This document shows, in pieces, positions 11,622 to 20,000 of a DNA stretch of 22,455 bases (position 1 is its first letter; each line of letters begins with the position of its first letter). Under the pieces are notes generated by a model. That model did not search any database. It saw only the letters and a list, made by a program, of their open reading frames with translations, and was not told the DNA's origin. The position numbers were made by a program, and so were the translations under genes. The stretch lies in the NCBI GenBank assembly GCA_021817875.1, contig JAKAFQ010000007.1, positions 1 to 22,455 on the forward strand. Reading direction: 5' to 3'. The stretch is from Pseudomonadota bacterium (lineage in GTDB: Bacteria; Pseudomonadota; Gammaproteobacteria; Steroidobacterales; Steroidobacteraceae).

Positions 11622-12476
11622 ATGAAACTGTTGCGCTACGGCCCCGCGGGCCGTGAACAGCCCGGCCTTCTCGACGCGCACGGCACGCTGCGCTCGCTCG
11701 CAGGCACGATGGTCGACCTCGGCCCGGAGCAGCTCGCCCCCGCCCGCCTCGAGCATCTGGCCGCGATCGATCCGGCGACGCTGCCGGCCGTGTCCGGCCA
11801 TCCGCGGCTCGGGGTGCCTGTCGCCGGCACCCGCAAATTCCTCGCCATCGGCCTCAACTACGCCGATCATGCCGCCGAATCCCATCTGCCGGTGCCCGTC
11901 GAACCGGTGGTGTTCACCAAGGCCGTGAGCTGTCTGCAGGGGCCCAACGACGAGATCATGTTGCCGAAGGGCTCGAAGAAAACAGACTGGGAGGTAGAGC
12001 TCGGTGTCGTCATCGGCACCGTTGCGCGCTGCGTCGAGGAGCCCGACGCGCTGAAGTACGTTGCCGGTTATGTCGTGGTGAACGATCTTTCAGAGCGTGA
12101 ATTCCAGATCGAGCGCGGTGGCACCTGGGACAAAGGCAAGGGTTGCGACACGTTCGGGCCGGTCGGTCCGTGGCTGGTCACACGCGATGAGGTCGGCGAC
12201 GTGCAGAACCTGGACCTGTGGCTGGACGTCAACGGCCAGCGCATGCAAACCGGCAACACCCGTGCGATGATCTTCCCCGTTGCCGCGATCGTGAGCTATC
12301 TCAGCCGTTTCATGACGCTCGAGCCGGGAGACATCATCACGACCGGAACCCCTCCCGGTGTCGGCATGGGGCGCAAGCCTGAACCGCTCTATCTGGCTCC
12401 GGGCGACACGTTGCGCCTCGGTATCGAAAAGCTCGGCGAGCAGCGCCAGCGCGTCGTGGCGTGGCGACGAATCTGA
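11622..12476 (+). CDS. Fumarylacetoacetate hydrolase family protein
   Basis: FAH-superfamily enzyme that cleaves or decarboxylates acyl-pyruvate-like compounds using a divalent metal. The 284 residues show the metal-binding triad D-x-E-x-E in TDWEVELGVVIG (about 121-132) and the Asp of VVNDLSEREFQ (about 152-162). IGLNYADHAAES, GGTWDKGKGCDTFGPVGPWL and TTGTPPGVGMG are also present. This pattern matches the group often annotated as 2,4-diketo-3-deoxy-L-fuconate hydrolase or ureidoglycolate lyase; the exact substrate cannot be read from sequence. The start MKLLRYGPAG at 11622 fits the family. In-frame ATG 11580 and GTG 11553 are alternatives, and no start has a strong ribosome-binding site. It stands alone between mnmE and the glucoamylase gene. 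A 12-bp palindrome CGGACCGGTCCG lies at 11501-11512 in its upstream gap. Confidence 0.88.
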   Translation: MKLLRYGPAGREQPGLLDAHGTLRSLAGTMVDLGPEQLAPARLEHLAAIDPATLPAVSGHPRLGVPVAGTRKFLAIGLNYADHAAESHLPVPVEPVVFTKAVSCLQGPNDEIMLPKGSKKTDWEVELGVVIGTVARCVEEPDALKYVAGYVVVNDLSEREFQIERGGTWDKGKGCDTFGPVGPWLVTRDEVGDVQNLDLWLDVNGQRMQTGNTRAMIFPVAAIVSYLSRFMTLEPGDIITTGTPPGVGMGRKPEPLYLAPGDTLRLGIEKLGEQRQRVVAWRRI

Positions 12477-12681
12477 GCGCGGACGAGAGACGTTGGACCC
12501 GCTCTCCCGCACCGGACATTCCCGACAGGCCGTGCAGACGCCGACCCTTCTTCGACCGGGAGCGGCAGCCTGTACGCGGCAACCGTGGTGGGATGAGGCT
12601 CGGATGCACGGGAGATCCCCTCGGGTACCGGCCAATGGCCCCTAGACGGCGGCGGTATCCTCACTGCATCCTTGCCTCGTT

Positions 12682-12798
12682 GATCTTCGAGATGTGACGA
12701 CTTTGACCGGAGTCCCCACCGCGACCGTATCGCGCGTGATGAACGGCTTCTCGCTCATGAAGGGCGAAGCGCAGGAGGCGGCATTACGGGCGGCCTGG
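12682..12798 (+). pseudogene. Remnant of a LacI-family DNA-binding domain
   Basis: In the frame of the glucoamylase gene, the translation from 12682 reads DLRDVTTLTGVPTATVSRVM and then NGFSLMKGEAQEAALRAAW. This lines up with the LacI helix-turn-helix and hinge start (family pattern xxxDVAxxAGVSxxTVSRVLNG). The homology begins upstream of the first usable start (GTG 12694), and an in-frame TAG lies at 12643-12645. No ATG, GTG or TTG precedes the matching segment in frame. It therefore looks like the decayed 5' end of a lacI-type gene whose remainder is gone. It may or may not be translated as an N-terminal extension of the next protein. Confidence 0.6.
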
Positions 12799-14634
12799 CA
12801 GGGCCACACGCTCCAGGCGCCAGCGTCCGCACCGCGCTGCGCCCGAGTGCGACTGACCGGCCGGCCGGGTCGTTGGTGCCTGTGGCTGGCTGGCGTGCTC
12901 ACGGCGATTGCCCTGATCGCCGGGGGGCAGGCATCATCCGCCCAACCGCAGCCACCCGACCTCGCGCCGCTCTCTCAGCATGACGTGTGGCGCCTCCCGG
13001 TCGGCTCCCGAGACCGGTACCGGGAGATCGCACGCCGGACTCTCGATGAGTTCTGGCACACCGGGGATCCGTTTACCCACCTGGCGATGGAGCGCGCGGC
13101 CATGCCCGGCGCCATTGCGTCGATCGCGTGCGCGCACGCGTCGGCGTGGCAGCCCTGGCCGCCGACCCCGGTCGCACTGATCTCCCAGCCTTGCGTGCAG
13201 AGTCTCGCGGCCGATCCTCGACGCATGCTGCGCGATATCGAGCGACGGACATTCGATTACTTCTGGGACACCGCGGATCCGGTCACCGGGCTGTCACCGG
13301 ATCGCTGGCCGTCGCGCGGCCCCTCGAGCATCGCGGCGGTCGGTTTTGCCTTGACGGCGGATGTGATCGGCGCCGATCGGGGGTATGTCACCCGGCACGC
13401 CGCCGCCGCTCGCGTGCTCAAGGTCCTCGCGTTCCTGTTGAGCCGGCCGCAGGGGCCGGGGCCGAAGGGCTACGCCGGGTATCATGGACTGTTCTACCAC
13501 TTCCTCGGGATGCGCAGCGGCCTGAGATATCGCAACAGCGAGCTCTCCACCATTGACACCGCGCTGCTCATGGCCGGTGTGCTCACCGCCGAAAGCTACT
13601 TCGACCACCCCACGCCGACCGAAACCCAGGTACGCCAGACCGCGGACCGGCTGTACCGGCGCGTCAATTGGGGCTGGGCCGCACCGGGACTGAACCCGCT
13701 GGTCAGCATGGCCTGGTACCCCCGCAAGGGATTCTCGAAGGCGCGCTGGGCCGGATATAACGAAGCGTCGATCCTGTACATCCTCGGTCTGGGCTCCCCG
13801 ACGTACCCTTTGCGCAACAACGCCTGGACGGCCTGGACCGCGACCGACGGCCGTGACTGGCGCCAGCTCGATGGCCAGACGCTGCTGGCTTTCGGTCCGC
13901 AGTTCGGCCCTCAGTACACTGCGGTGTGGATCGACCTGCGGGGCATCGCCGACGCGTTCATGCGGGCCCATGGGGAGACCTACTTCGTGAACGGCCGCCG
14001 AGCCACGCTCGCGCAGCGCCAGTACGCCATCGACAACCCCAAAGGCTGGGCGGGGTACGGCCCTGACATCTGGGGACTCACCGCCTGTGACGGGCCGGGC
14101 AATGTCCGCGCCCCCTTTCACGGCCGGATGCGGCAGTTTTATGGCTATTACGCGCGCGGCATCACCCACCGGCGCGACGACGATGGCACATTGGCGCCGA
14201 CCGCGGTGCTCGGGTCTTTGCCGTTCGCCCCGCGGCATGTGATCCAGGCCACGCAGGCGCTTTTGCGCGACTACGGAGACATCCTCTATACCCGCTACGG
14301 CTTCCTCGACGCCTTCAACCCGAGCTTCACGCACGCCCGGCTGGCCCGGGATGGCTATGTCGTACCCGGACGCGGCTGGGTCGACGATCAGTTCGTCGGC
14401 ATCGATCAGGGGCCGATCATCGCGATGATCGAGAACGAACGAAGCGGGCTGATCTGGCGGACAATGCGGCGCAATCCCTATGTCCGCGCCGGATTGCGCC
14501 GCGCTGAATTCACGGGTGGCTGGTTCGACGCGACCACGGCGGGCGCCCCGTCCGTTCCGCCTGCCGCCCGCCTAGTCCACGGTCTCGCTCGGGTGTCGAA
14601 TGGGCGCAGCACGGCGCCAAAGGTCAATCGATAA
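12694..14634 (+). CDS. Glucoamylase-family protein, probably exported, with unusual N-terminus
   Basis: The core matches the putative glucoamylase family (Pfam Glycoamylase type), thought to act on glucans. Diagnostic stretches are FWDTADPVTGLSPDRWPS (about 190-207), SSIAAVGFALTADVIG, SMAWYPRKGFSKARWAGYNE, YILGLGSPTYPL, AVWIDLRGIADAF and GYGPDIWGLTACDGPG. From GTG 12694 it is 646 residues, longer than usual. Residues 1-36 resemble a LacI DNA-binding segment. Residues 52-83 look like a signal peptide: basic RLTGRPGR, hydrophobic WCLWLAGVLTAIALIAGG, then ASSA. A secreted protein starting at GTG 12847 just before this signal is a realistic alternative, although no start has a clear ribosome-binding site. 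Residues 110-145 are a partial duplicate of 180-214. Confidence 0.85.
   Translation: MTTLTGVPTATVSRVMNGFSLMKGEAQEAALRAAWQGHTLQAPASAPRCARVRLTGRPGRWCLWLAGVLTAIALIAGGQASSAQPQPPDLAPLSQHDVWRLPVGSRDRYREIARRTLDEFWHTGDPFTHLAMERAAMPGAIASIACAHASAWQPWPPTPVALISQPCVQSLAADPRRMLRDIERRTFDYFWDTADPVTGLSPDRWPSRGPSSIAAVGFALTADVIGADRGYVTRHAAAARVLKVLAFLLSRPQGPGPKGYAGYHGLFYHFLGMRSGLRYRNSELSTIDTALLMAGVLTAESYFDHPTPTETQVRQTADRLYRRVNWGWAAPGLNPLVSMAWYPRKGFSKARWAGYNEASILYILGLGSPTYPLRNNAWTAWTATDGRDWRQLDGQTLLAFGPQFGPQYTAVWIDLRGIADAFMRAHGETYFVNGRRATLAQRQYAIDNPKGWAGYGPDIWGLTACDGPGNVRAPFHGRMRQFYGYYARGITHRRDDDGTLAPTAVLGSLPFAPRHVIQATQALLRDYGDILYTRYGFLDAFNPSFTHARLARDGYVVPGRGWVDDQFVGIDQGPIIAMIENERSGLIWRTMRRNPYVRAGLRRAEFTGGWFDATTAGAPSVPPAARLVHGLARVSNGRSTAPKVNR
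13021..13335 (+). repeat. Internal partial duplication in the glucoamylase gene
   Basis: Codons for residues 110-145 (13021-13128; REIARRTLDEFWHTGDPFTH and onward to SIA) are repeated, diverged, at residues 180-214 (13231-13335; RDIERRTFDYFWDTADPVTG and onward to SIA). About half of the positions are identical and the DNA is also clearly similar, with a 210-base offset. The second copy is the family's normal N-terminal motif. The first has lost the S-P-D-R-W part. Confidence 0.7.
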
Positions 14635-14658
14635 GGGCATTCCGAAGTCCCCGGGCAA

Positions 14659-14686
14659 TTTTCCTTCCTCCCGGCTTGCATATACT
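14659..14686 (+). promoter_or_regulatory. Promoter of the sulfotransferase operon
   Basis: TATACT (14681-14686) matches the -10 consensus at five of six positions. TTTTCC (14659-14664) is a weaker -35 at 16 bases spacing. The predicted start, near 14692-14693, leaves a leader of about 75 bases before the sulfotransferase ATG. This is one of the few AT-rich patches in the neighbourhood. Confidence 0.45.
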
Positions 14687-14690
14687 CAGG

Positions 14691-14734
14691 GCCGGAGCGT
14701 CCGGCTCACCGACCCGATGGGCCCCTGGAGCCGG
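14691..14734 (+). promoter_or_regulatory. Leader with two mutually exclusive stems
   Basis: GCCGGA (14691-14696) and TCCGGC (14700-14705) form a tight 6-bp, 3-base-loop hairpin at the predicted transcript start. The CCGGCTC at 14701-14707 can instead pair perfectly with GAGCCGG at 14728-14734. The two stems share 14701-14705, so only one can form. The ribosome-binding site (AGAGGA, 14752-14757) lies outside both. A regulatory role is inferred only. Confidence 0.35.
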
Positions 14735-14766
14735 CGTGGTGAGTTCAGCCAAGAGGACGGGAACGC

Positions 14767-15999
14767 ATGGCATTCTTTCAGCGGCAGTTGTCCCGAGCTT
14801 TCGAGCGCATCGCGCCGCTCGACGCCGACGCGCTCATCGCGACGTCGCTGCGCCGCGCCGGACGCCAGGATTTCTCCGACTGGACGTTCACCGCGGCTCT
14901 GCGCCATCTCCTGCATGCCCTGGACGGGGAAGCACAACTCAGCGTCTTCGGCCACCTGGCGGCCCGGTTCGACGCCCTGCGCTGCCTCGACAATCTGCTG
15001 CGGCTCGATATCGCCGAGGAGGCCGATCCGGGCATCGTCCGCCGTCCCCTGACCCGCCCGATCTTCATCACCGGCCTGCCGCGCAGCGGCTCGACCTTCC
15101 TGCACTCGCTGCTGTCGCTCGATCCGGCCATCGCGGTGCCCCGCAGCTGGCAGCTCATCTACCCCTATCCGAGAGGCCGCCTGCTCTCATCGAGCGAGCG
15201 GCGCCGGGCGCGCGTCGAGCGCCAGTTCGCGCTGTTGCGGCTGCTCTCGCCCGAGCTCGCCACCCTGCACCCGCTGCAGGCCAACGCTCCGCAGGAATGC
15301 ACCGACATCACTGCACAGGTCTTTCAGAGCCTGCGGTTCGATACCATGTACCGCATCCCCTCGTATCGCGACTGGATCGACCGGCACGGACACCATATCG
15401 CGTACCTTTTTCACCGGCGTTTTCTCCAGCACCTCGATGCGCAGCTGCCGCCGGGCAGGCGCTGGGTATTGAAGTGTCCCGATCACGTTTTTGCCCTCGA
15501 TGCGCTTCGGGCGGCCTATCCCGATGCGCACGTCATCATGTTGCACCGCGATCCGTTGCGCGTTCTCGCATCGGTGGCCAGGCTCACCGAGGTCCTCAGG
15601 CGCCCGTTTTCGCTGCGCGTCGCCCGCACGGAGATCGGGCATGAGGTGAGCGACCGCTGGGCGGAGGGCGCCGAGCGGATCGTGAGCGCCCATTCGCAGG
15701 GCGGCAACATCCTGCATCTGTACTATCACGACGTCGTGGGCGCCCCCATGGACACGCTGGAGCGGTTGTACCGTCACTGCGGAATGACGTTGAGCGAGCA
15801 GGCCGAGACCCGGGTGGCGGAGTATCTGCGCAAGAGGCCGCGCGGCGGCTACCCGGTGCATCACTACAGCCTCGAAGCGTTCGGTCTCGATGCCCTGCGG
15901 CTGCGCGAACGCTTTGCGCGATACATGGAAGTGTTCGATGTCCGCCCCGAGCGCAACCGCTCGACCCCGGAAAGCGCGTTATCGACGAGCCCGGCATGA
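14767..15999 (+). CDS. Sulfotransferase family protein
   Basis: Transfers sulfuryl groups from PAPS to an unknown acceptor; the acceptor cannot be predicted from sequence. Of 410 residues, about 98-120 form the PAPS 5'-phosphosulfate loop (PIFITGLPRSGSTFLHSLLS, with PRSGST central). The second PAPS-binding element is AHVIMLHRDPLRVLASVARL near 254-273, preceded by WVLKCPDH. No signal peptide or membrane segment is visible, so it should be cytoplasmic. The ATG at 14767 has AGAGGA nine bases upstream. Its stop overlaps the next gene's start as ATGA, so it is translationally coupled to the HpnL-like membrane protein. That coupling suggests a shared job in a membrane lipid or exported metabolite. 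Confidence 0.88.
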   Translation: MAFFQRQLSRAFERIAPLDADALIATSLRRAGRQDFSDWTFTAALRHLLHALDGEAQLSVFGHLAARFDALRCLDNLLRLDIAEEADPGIVRRPLTRPIFITGLPRSGSTFLHSLLSLDPAIAVPRSWQLIYPYPRGRLLSSSERRRARVERQFALLRLLSPELATLHPLQANAPQECTDITAQVFQSLRFDTMYRIPSYRDWIDRHGHHIAYLFHRRFLQHLDAQLPPGRRWVLKCPDHVFALDALRAAYPDAHVIMLHRDPLRVLASVARLTEVLRRPFSLRVARTEIGHEVSDRWAEGAERIVSAHSQGGNILHLYYHDVVGAPMDTLERLYRHCGMTLSEQAETRVAEYLRKRPRGGYPVHHYSLEAFGLDALRLRERFARYMEVFDVRPERNRSTPESALSTSPA

Positions 16000-17009
16000 G
16001 CCGCGCCAAGCTCCTCGCGGCCGTGCTCGGCGCCGTGGGGCTGATTGCGGCGGTGGCGTACGCGGGAGTCGGCTCAGTGGCGCAGGCCGCCGAGAGAGTC
16101 GGTCTTGCCGGTCTGGTGATCGTCGCGCTGATCCATCTGCCGGTGATTGCGCTGACAGGATCCGCCTGGTCGTTCATCGGCAACAGGCAGAGCGGCGCTT
16201 CGCCGTGGAAATTCATCTGGGCCCGGTATGTGCGTGAAGCGACGGCGGAGGTGCTGCCGTTTTCCCAGCTGGGCGGAATCGTGGCCGGCGTACGCGCGCT
16301 GGGCCTCGCGGGACTGAGCGGCCTGTCGGCGATGAGCTCCATGCTCGTGGATGTCATCGTCGAGCAGCTCGCCAAGCTGCCCTATGTGCTCGCCGGCGCG
16401 ATCCTGCTGCTCAGCGGGCACCACGCGGCGTCTCTGCGGCTGGCGACCTCCGCGGTGCTGCCGGCGGGTGCCCTGGCGGTTGCAGTGATCGTCTACCGAC
16501 AGCGTCTGCTGTCGATGCTGGAAGGCGCAGCGCGGTTGATTGCCCGGCGCTGGCCTGCGGTTCGGATCGGACCGGACATCGGGCAAGCCCTGCGGCAGGT
16601 CTCCGCACCGGATCGCCGGACGACGGCCGCCTTCGCCACGCACACCCTCGCCTGGATGCTCGGCGCACTGGAAACCTGGATCATTTTTCATCTGATGGGG
16701 GTCGCGGTCACGGTGACCGGCGCGCTCATCATCGACAGCCTGTTCTGCGGCCTGAGAACCTTCGGCTTCGCGGTTCCGGCTGCGCTCGGCGTGCAGGAAG
16801 CCGGCTACGTGCTGGTGTGCGCGCTGCTCGGAATTCCGGCCGCGCCGGCCGTCGCGTGCTCGCTCATTCGCCGCGCACGTGAATGGGTCATCGGCATACC
16901 CGGCCTGGGGGTCTGGCAGCTGATCGAGAGCCGCCGGGCGTTCGCCGGCGCGGCCGTCAGCGCAGCACCACCAGAAGATCCTTCGGATCGACCTGTTGGC
17001 CCGGAGTGA
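15996..17009 (+). CDS. HpnL-like / lysylphosphatidylglycerol synthase-type integral membrane protein
   Basis: A polytopic inner-membrane protein of 337 residues with roughly seven or eight hydrophobic segments. It belongs to the broad family related to the membrane half of MprF and to hopanoid-associated HpnL. Supporting motifs are REATAEVLPFSQLGGIVAGV near 76-95 and the C-terminal VPAALGVQEAGYVLVCALLG, followed by IRRAREWVIGIPGLGVWQL. There is no catalytic aminoacyl-transferase domain, so lipid transport or flipping is more likely than lysylation. It starts by ATGA overlap with the sulfotransferase gene. Its last 53 bases overlap the 3' end of the convergent pyruvate carboxylase gene, so the C-terminal tail (rich in Pro, Glu and Asp) is encoded antisense to that enzyme's biotin domain. 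Confidence 0.82.
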   Translation: MSRAKLLAAVLGAVGLIAAVAYAGVGSVAQAAERVGLAGLVIVALIHLPVIALTGSAWSFIGNRQSGASPWKFIWARYVREATAEVLPFSQLGGIVAGVRALGLAGLSGLSAMSSMLVDVIVEQLAKLPYVLAGAILLLSGHHAASLRLATSAVLPAGALAVAVIVYRQRLLSMLEGAARLIARRWPAVRIGPDIGQALRQVSAPDRRTTAAFATHTLAWMLGALETWIIFHLMGVAVTVTGALIIDSLFCGLRTFGFAVPAALGVQEAGYVLVCALLGIPAAPAVACSLIRRAREWVIGIPGLGVWQLIESRRAFAGAAVSAAPPEDPSDRPVGPE

Positions 17010-20000
17010 CCGGCACTTCGACCACTTCGCCGTCGATCTCGGCGCGCACCTGGGTCTCCATCTTCATCGCTTCCAGTGTGGCGAGCACGTCGCCACGGGC
17101 GACTCTGCGCCCCACACTCACTGCGATGGTGGCGATGGTGCCCGGCATGGGCGCCCCCACCTCGCGCGGGTTGCCCGCCTCGGCCTTGCGCTGGGGCGGG
17201 CGCCTGGCCGCCTGGCTGCGGTCGGGCACGCGCAGCGCGCGCGGGTGGCCGTTGAGCTCGAGGAACACGGTGCGCGTGCCATCGTCGTGGGGCTCGCTGC
17301 AGGCGACGTAGCGCACGAACAGCGTTTTGCCCCGCTCCAGGTCGATGCTGATTTCCTGGCCTGGCTCCATACCGTAGAAAAATACCGGGGTCGGCAGAAT
17401 GCTCACGTCGCCGTATTGTGTCCGCTCGGCGGCGTAGTCCTGCCAGACCTTCGGGTACATCAGGTACGAGGCGAGGTCGTCATCGGTGACCGGGCGCGGG
17501 ACCTGCTCCTGGATCGTGGCCCGCACGGCCTCGAGATCGACCGCCGGCAGCGTGGCGCCGGGGCGGCTGGCGAGCGGCGCGCCTCCCTTCAGCACCTTGC
17601 GCTGCAGCGCCTGCGGAAAGCCGTCGCAGGGCTGGCCGAGATCGCCGTGGAACAGCTGTACGACCGACTCCGGGAAGGCTACGTCGACCTTCGGGTCGAG
17701 CACCTGCTGCGCAGTCAGGCCACTCGTGATCATCAACAGCGCCATGTCGCCGACCACCTTGGAGGTGGGAGTGACCTTGACGATGTCGCCGAACATCAGG
17801 TTGACGTCGGCATAGGCCTGGGCCACCTGCGGCCAATGCGCGGTGTCGATGCCGAGGGAACGGGCCTGTTCCGCCAGGTTGGTGTACTGTCCTCCGGGCA
17901 TGCCGTGCACGTAGACCTCTGATGCCCCGGAGCGCAGGTCGCTTTCGAAGGCAGCGTAGAGCCGGCGTACCTGTTCCCAGTAGGACGAGAGCATGCGCAG
18001 CTTCCCCGGATCCACCCCTGGGTCGCGCGCTCCGTGGCGCAGCGCTTCGACGATCGAACCGAGGTTCGGTTGCGAGGTGAGTCCGCTCATCGCATCGATG
18101 GCGCCATCGATGGCGTCCACGCCGGCATCGATGGCGGCAAGCACGCTTGCCGCGGCGATGCCGCTGGTGTCGTGGGTGTGGAAGTGCACCGGCAGGCCGA
18201 TTTCCTCCTTGAGAGCCTTGACCAGGCTGTAGGCGGCCCGCGGCCGGCACAACCCGGCCATGTCCTTGATGCCGAGCACGTGAGTGCCCGCGGCCTTCAG
18301 CTCGCGCGCGAGCTTCAGGTAGTACTCCAGGGTGTATTTTTTCTCGCGCGGGTCGCTCAGGTTGCCGGTGTAGCAGATCGCCGCCTCGCAAAGCTTGCCC
18401 GCTTCCAGGACCGCGTCGATGGCCACGCGCATGTTCTCGACCCAGTTGAGCGAGTCGAAGATCCGGAACAGGTCGATGCCGCGCTCGGCGGCGCGCCGCA
18501 CGAAAAACCGTACCACATTGTCCGGATAGTTGGTGTATCCGACCGCGTTGGCGGAGCGCAGCAGCATCTGCAGCAGCACGTTCGGCAGCCGCTCGCGCAG
18601 CGCCGAGAGCCGCTGCCAGGGGTCCTCGCGCAGGAAGCGCATGGCCACATCGAACGTGGCGCCGCCCCAGCATTCCACGGAGAACAGTTCGGGCACCAGG
18701 CTGGCGTAGTACGGCGCGATGGCCGTCATGTCGATGGTGCGCACCCGTGTCGCCAGCAGCGACTGGTGCGCATCGCGCATCGTCGTGTCGGTGAGCAGTA
18801 CGCGCTCCTGGCGCAGCATCCACTGCGCGAAGCGCTCCGGGCCGAGCTCCTGGAGCGTCTGACGCGTGCCGGGCGGCGGATCACCGAGGACCGCCTGCGG
18901 CAGTCTTGCGCTTTCGATGCGCGCCGGCCGCGGGCGGCCGTTGGTCTGCGGATTGCCGTTGACGATGGTTTCGGCGATGTAGGTGAGGATGCGCGTCGCC
19001 CGGTCTCGCTTGCGCGGCCAGCGGAACAGCTCCGGGGTTTCGTCGATGAATCGCGTCGTGTATTCGCCGCGGGCGAAGCGCGCATGGGTGATGACCTGGT
19101 CGAGGAAGCGCAGGTTGGTGACCACGCCACGGATGCGGAACTCCCACAACGCCCGATGCATCCGTGCAATGGTCTCCTCGGGGGTGGACGCCCACGACGT
19201 CACTTTGACGAGCAGAGAGTCATAGGAGCGGGTGATGATCGCGCCGGTATAGGCGGTGCCGGCGTCCAGACGGATGCCGAACCCGGCGGGGCTGCGGTAG
19301 GCGCTGATCTTGCCGTAATCGGGGATGAAGTCGTTTTCCGGGTCCTCGGTGGTGACACGGCACTGCAGCGCGTGCGCATGAATGCGGATCTGCTCCTGTG
19401 GCGGCACGCCGCTGTCGGCAGTGCCGAGGCGCGCGCCTGCGGCGATGCGGATCTGCGCCTTGACGAGGTCGATCCCGGTGGCGCACTCGGTGACGGTGTG
19501 CTCGACCTGGATGCGCGGATTGACCTCGATGAAATAGAACTTCCCGCTGTCGGCGTCCTGCAGGAACTCCACCGTGCCGGCGTTGCGATAGCGCGCCGCA
19601 CGGCCGATCGCAAGCGCCGCCCCGCAGATTTCGGCGCGCTGCGCCTCGGTGAGAAAGACCGCCGGGGCGCGCTCGACGACCTTCTGATTGCGTCGCTGGA
19701 CGGTGCAGTCGCGCTCGTAAAGGTGCACGAGCCCGCCATGGGCATCACCGAGGATCTGCACCTCTACGTGGCGCGCGTGGCGCACCAGCTTTTCCAGGTA
19801 GACCTCGTCGTTGCCGAACGCGGCCTTGGCCTCGCGGCGTGCAACCGGCAGCAGCTGCCCGAGCTGCTCATCGCTCTGCACGATCCGCATGCCGCGTCCG
19901 CCACCGCCCCAGCTCGCCTTGAGCATGACCGGATAGCCGATCTGCCCGGCGAGCCGCTGGCAGTCCTCGATGCCCTGCGGCAGGGGCGCCGTGGCGGGCA

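Noticed and set aside
13294..14334. A 346-codon leftward open frame
   Set aside because: Antisense to the glucoamylase-family gene, whose family motifs are clear on the plus strand.
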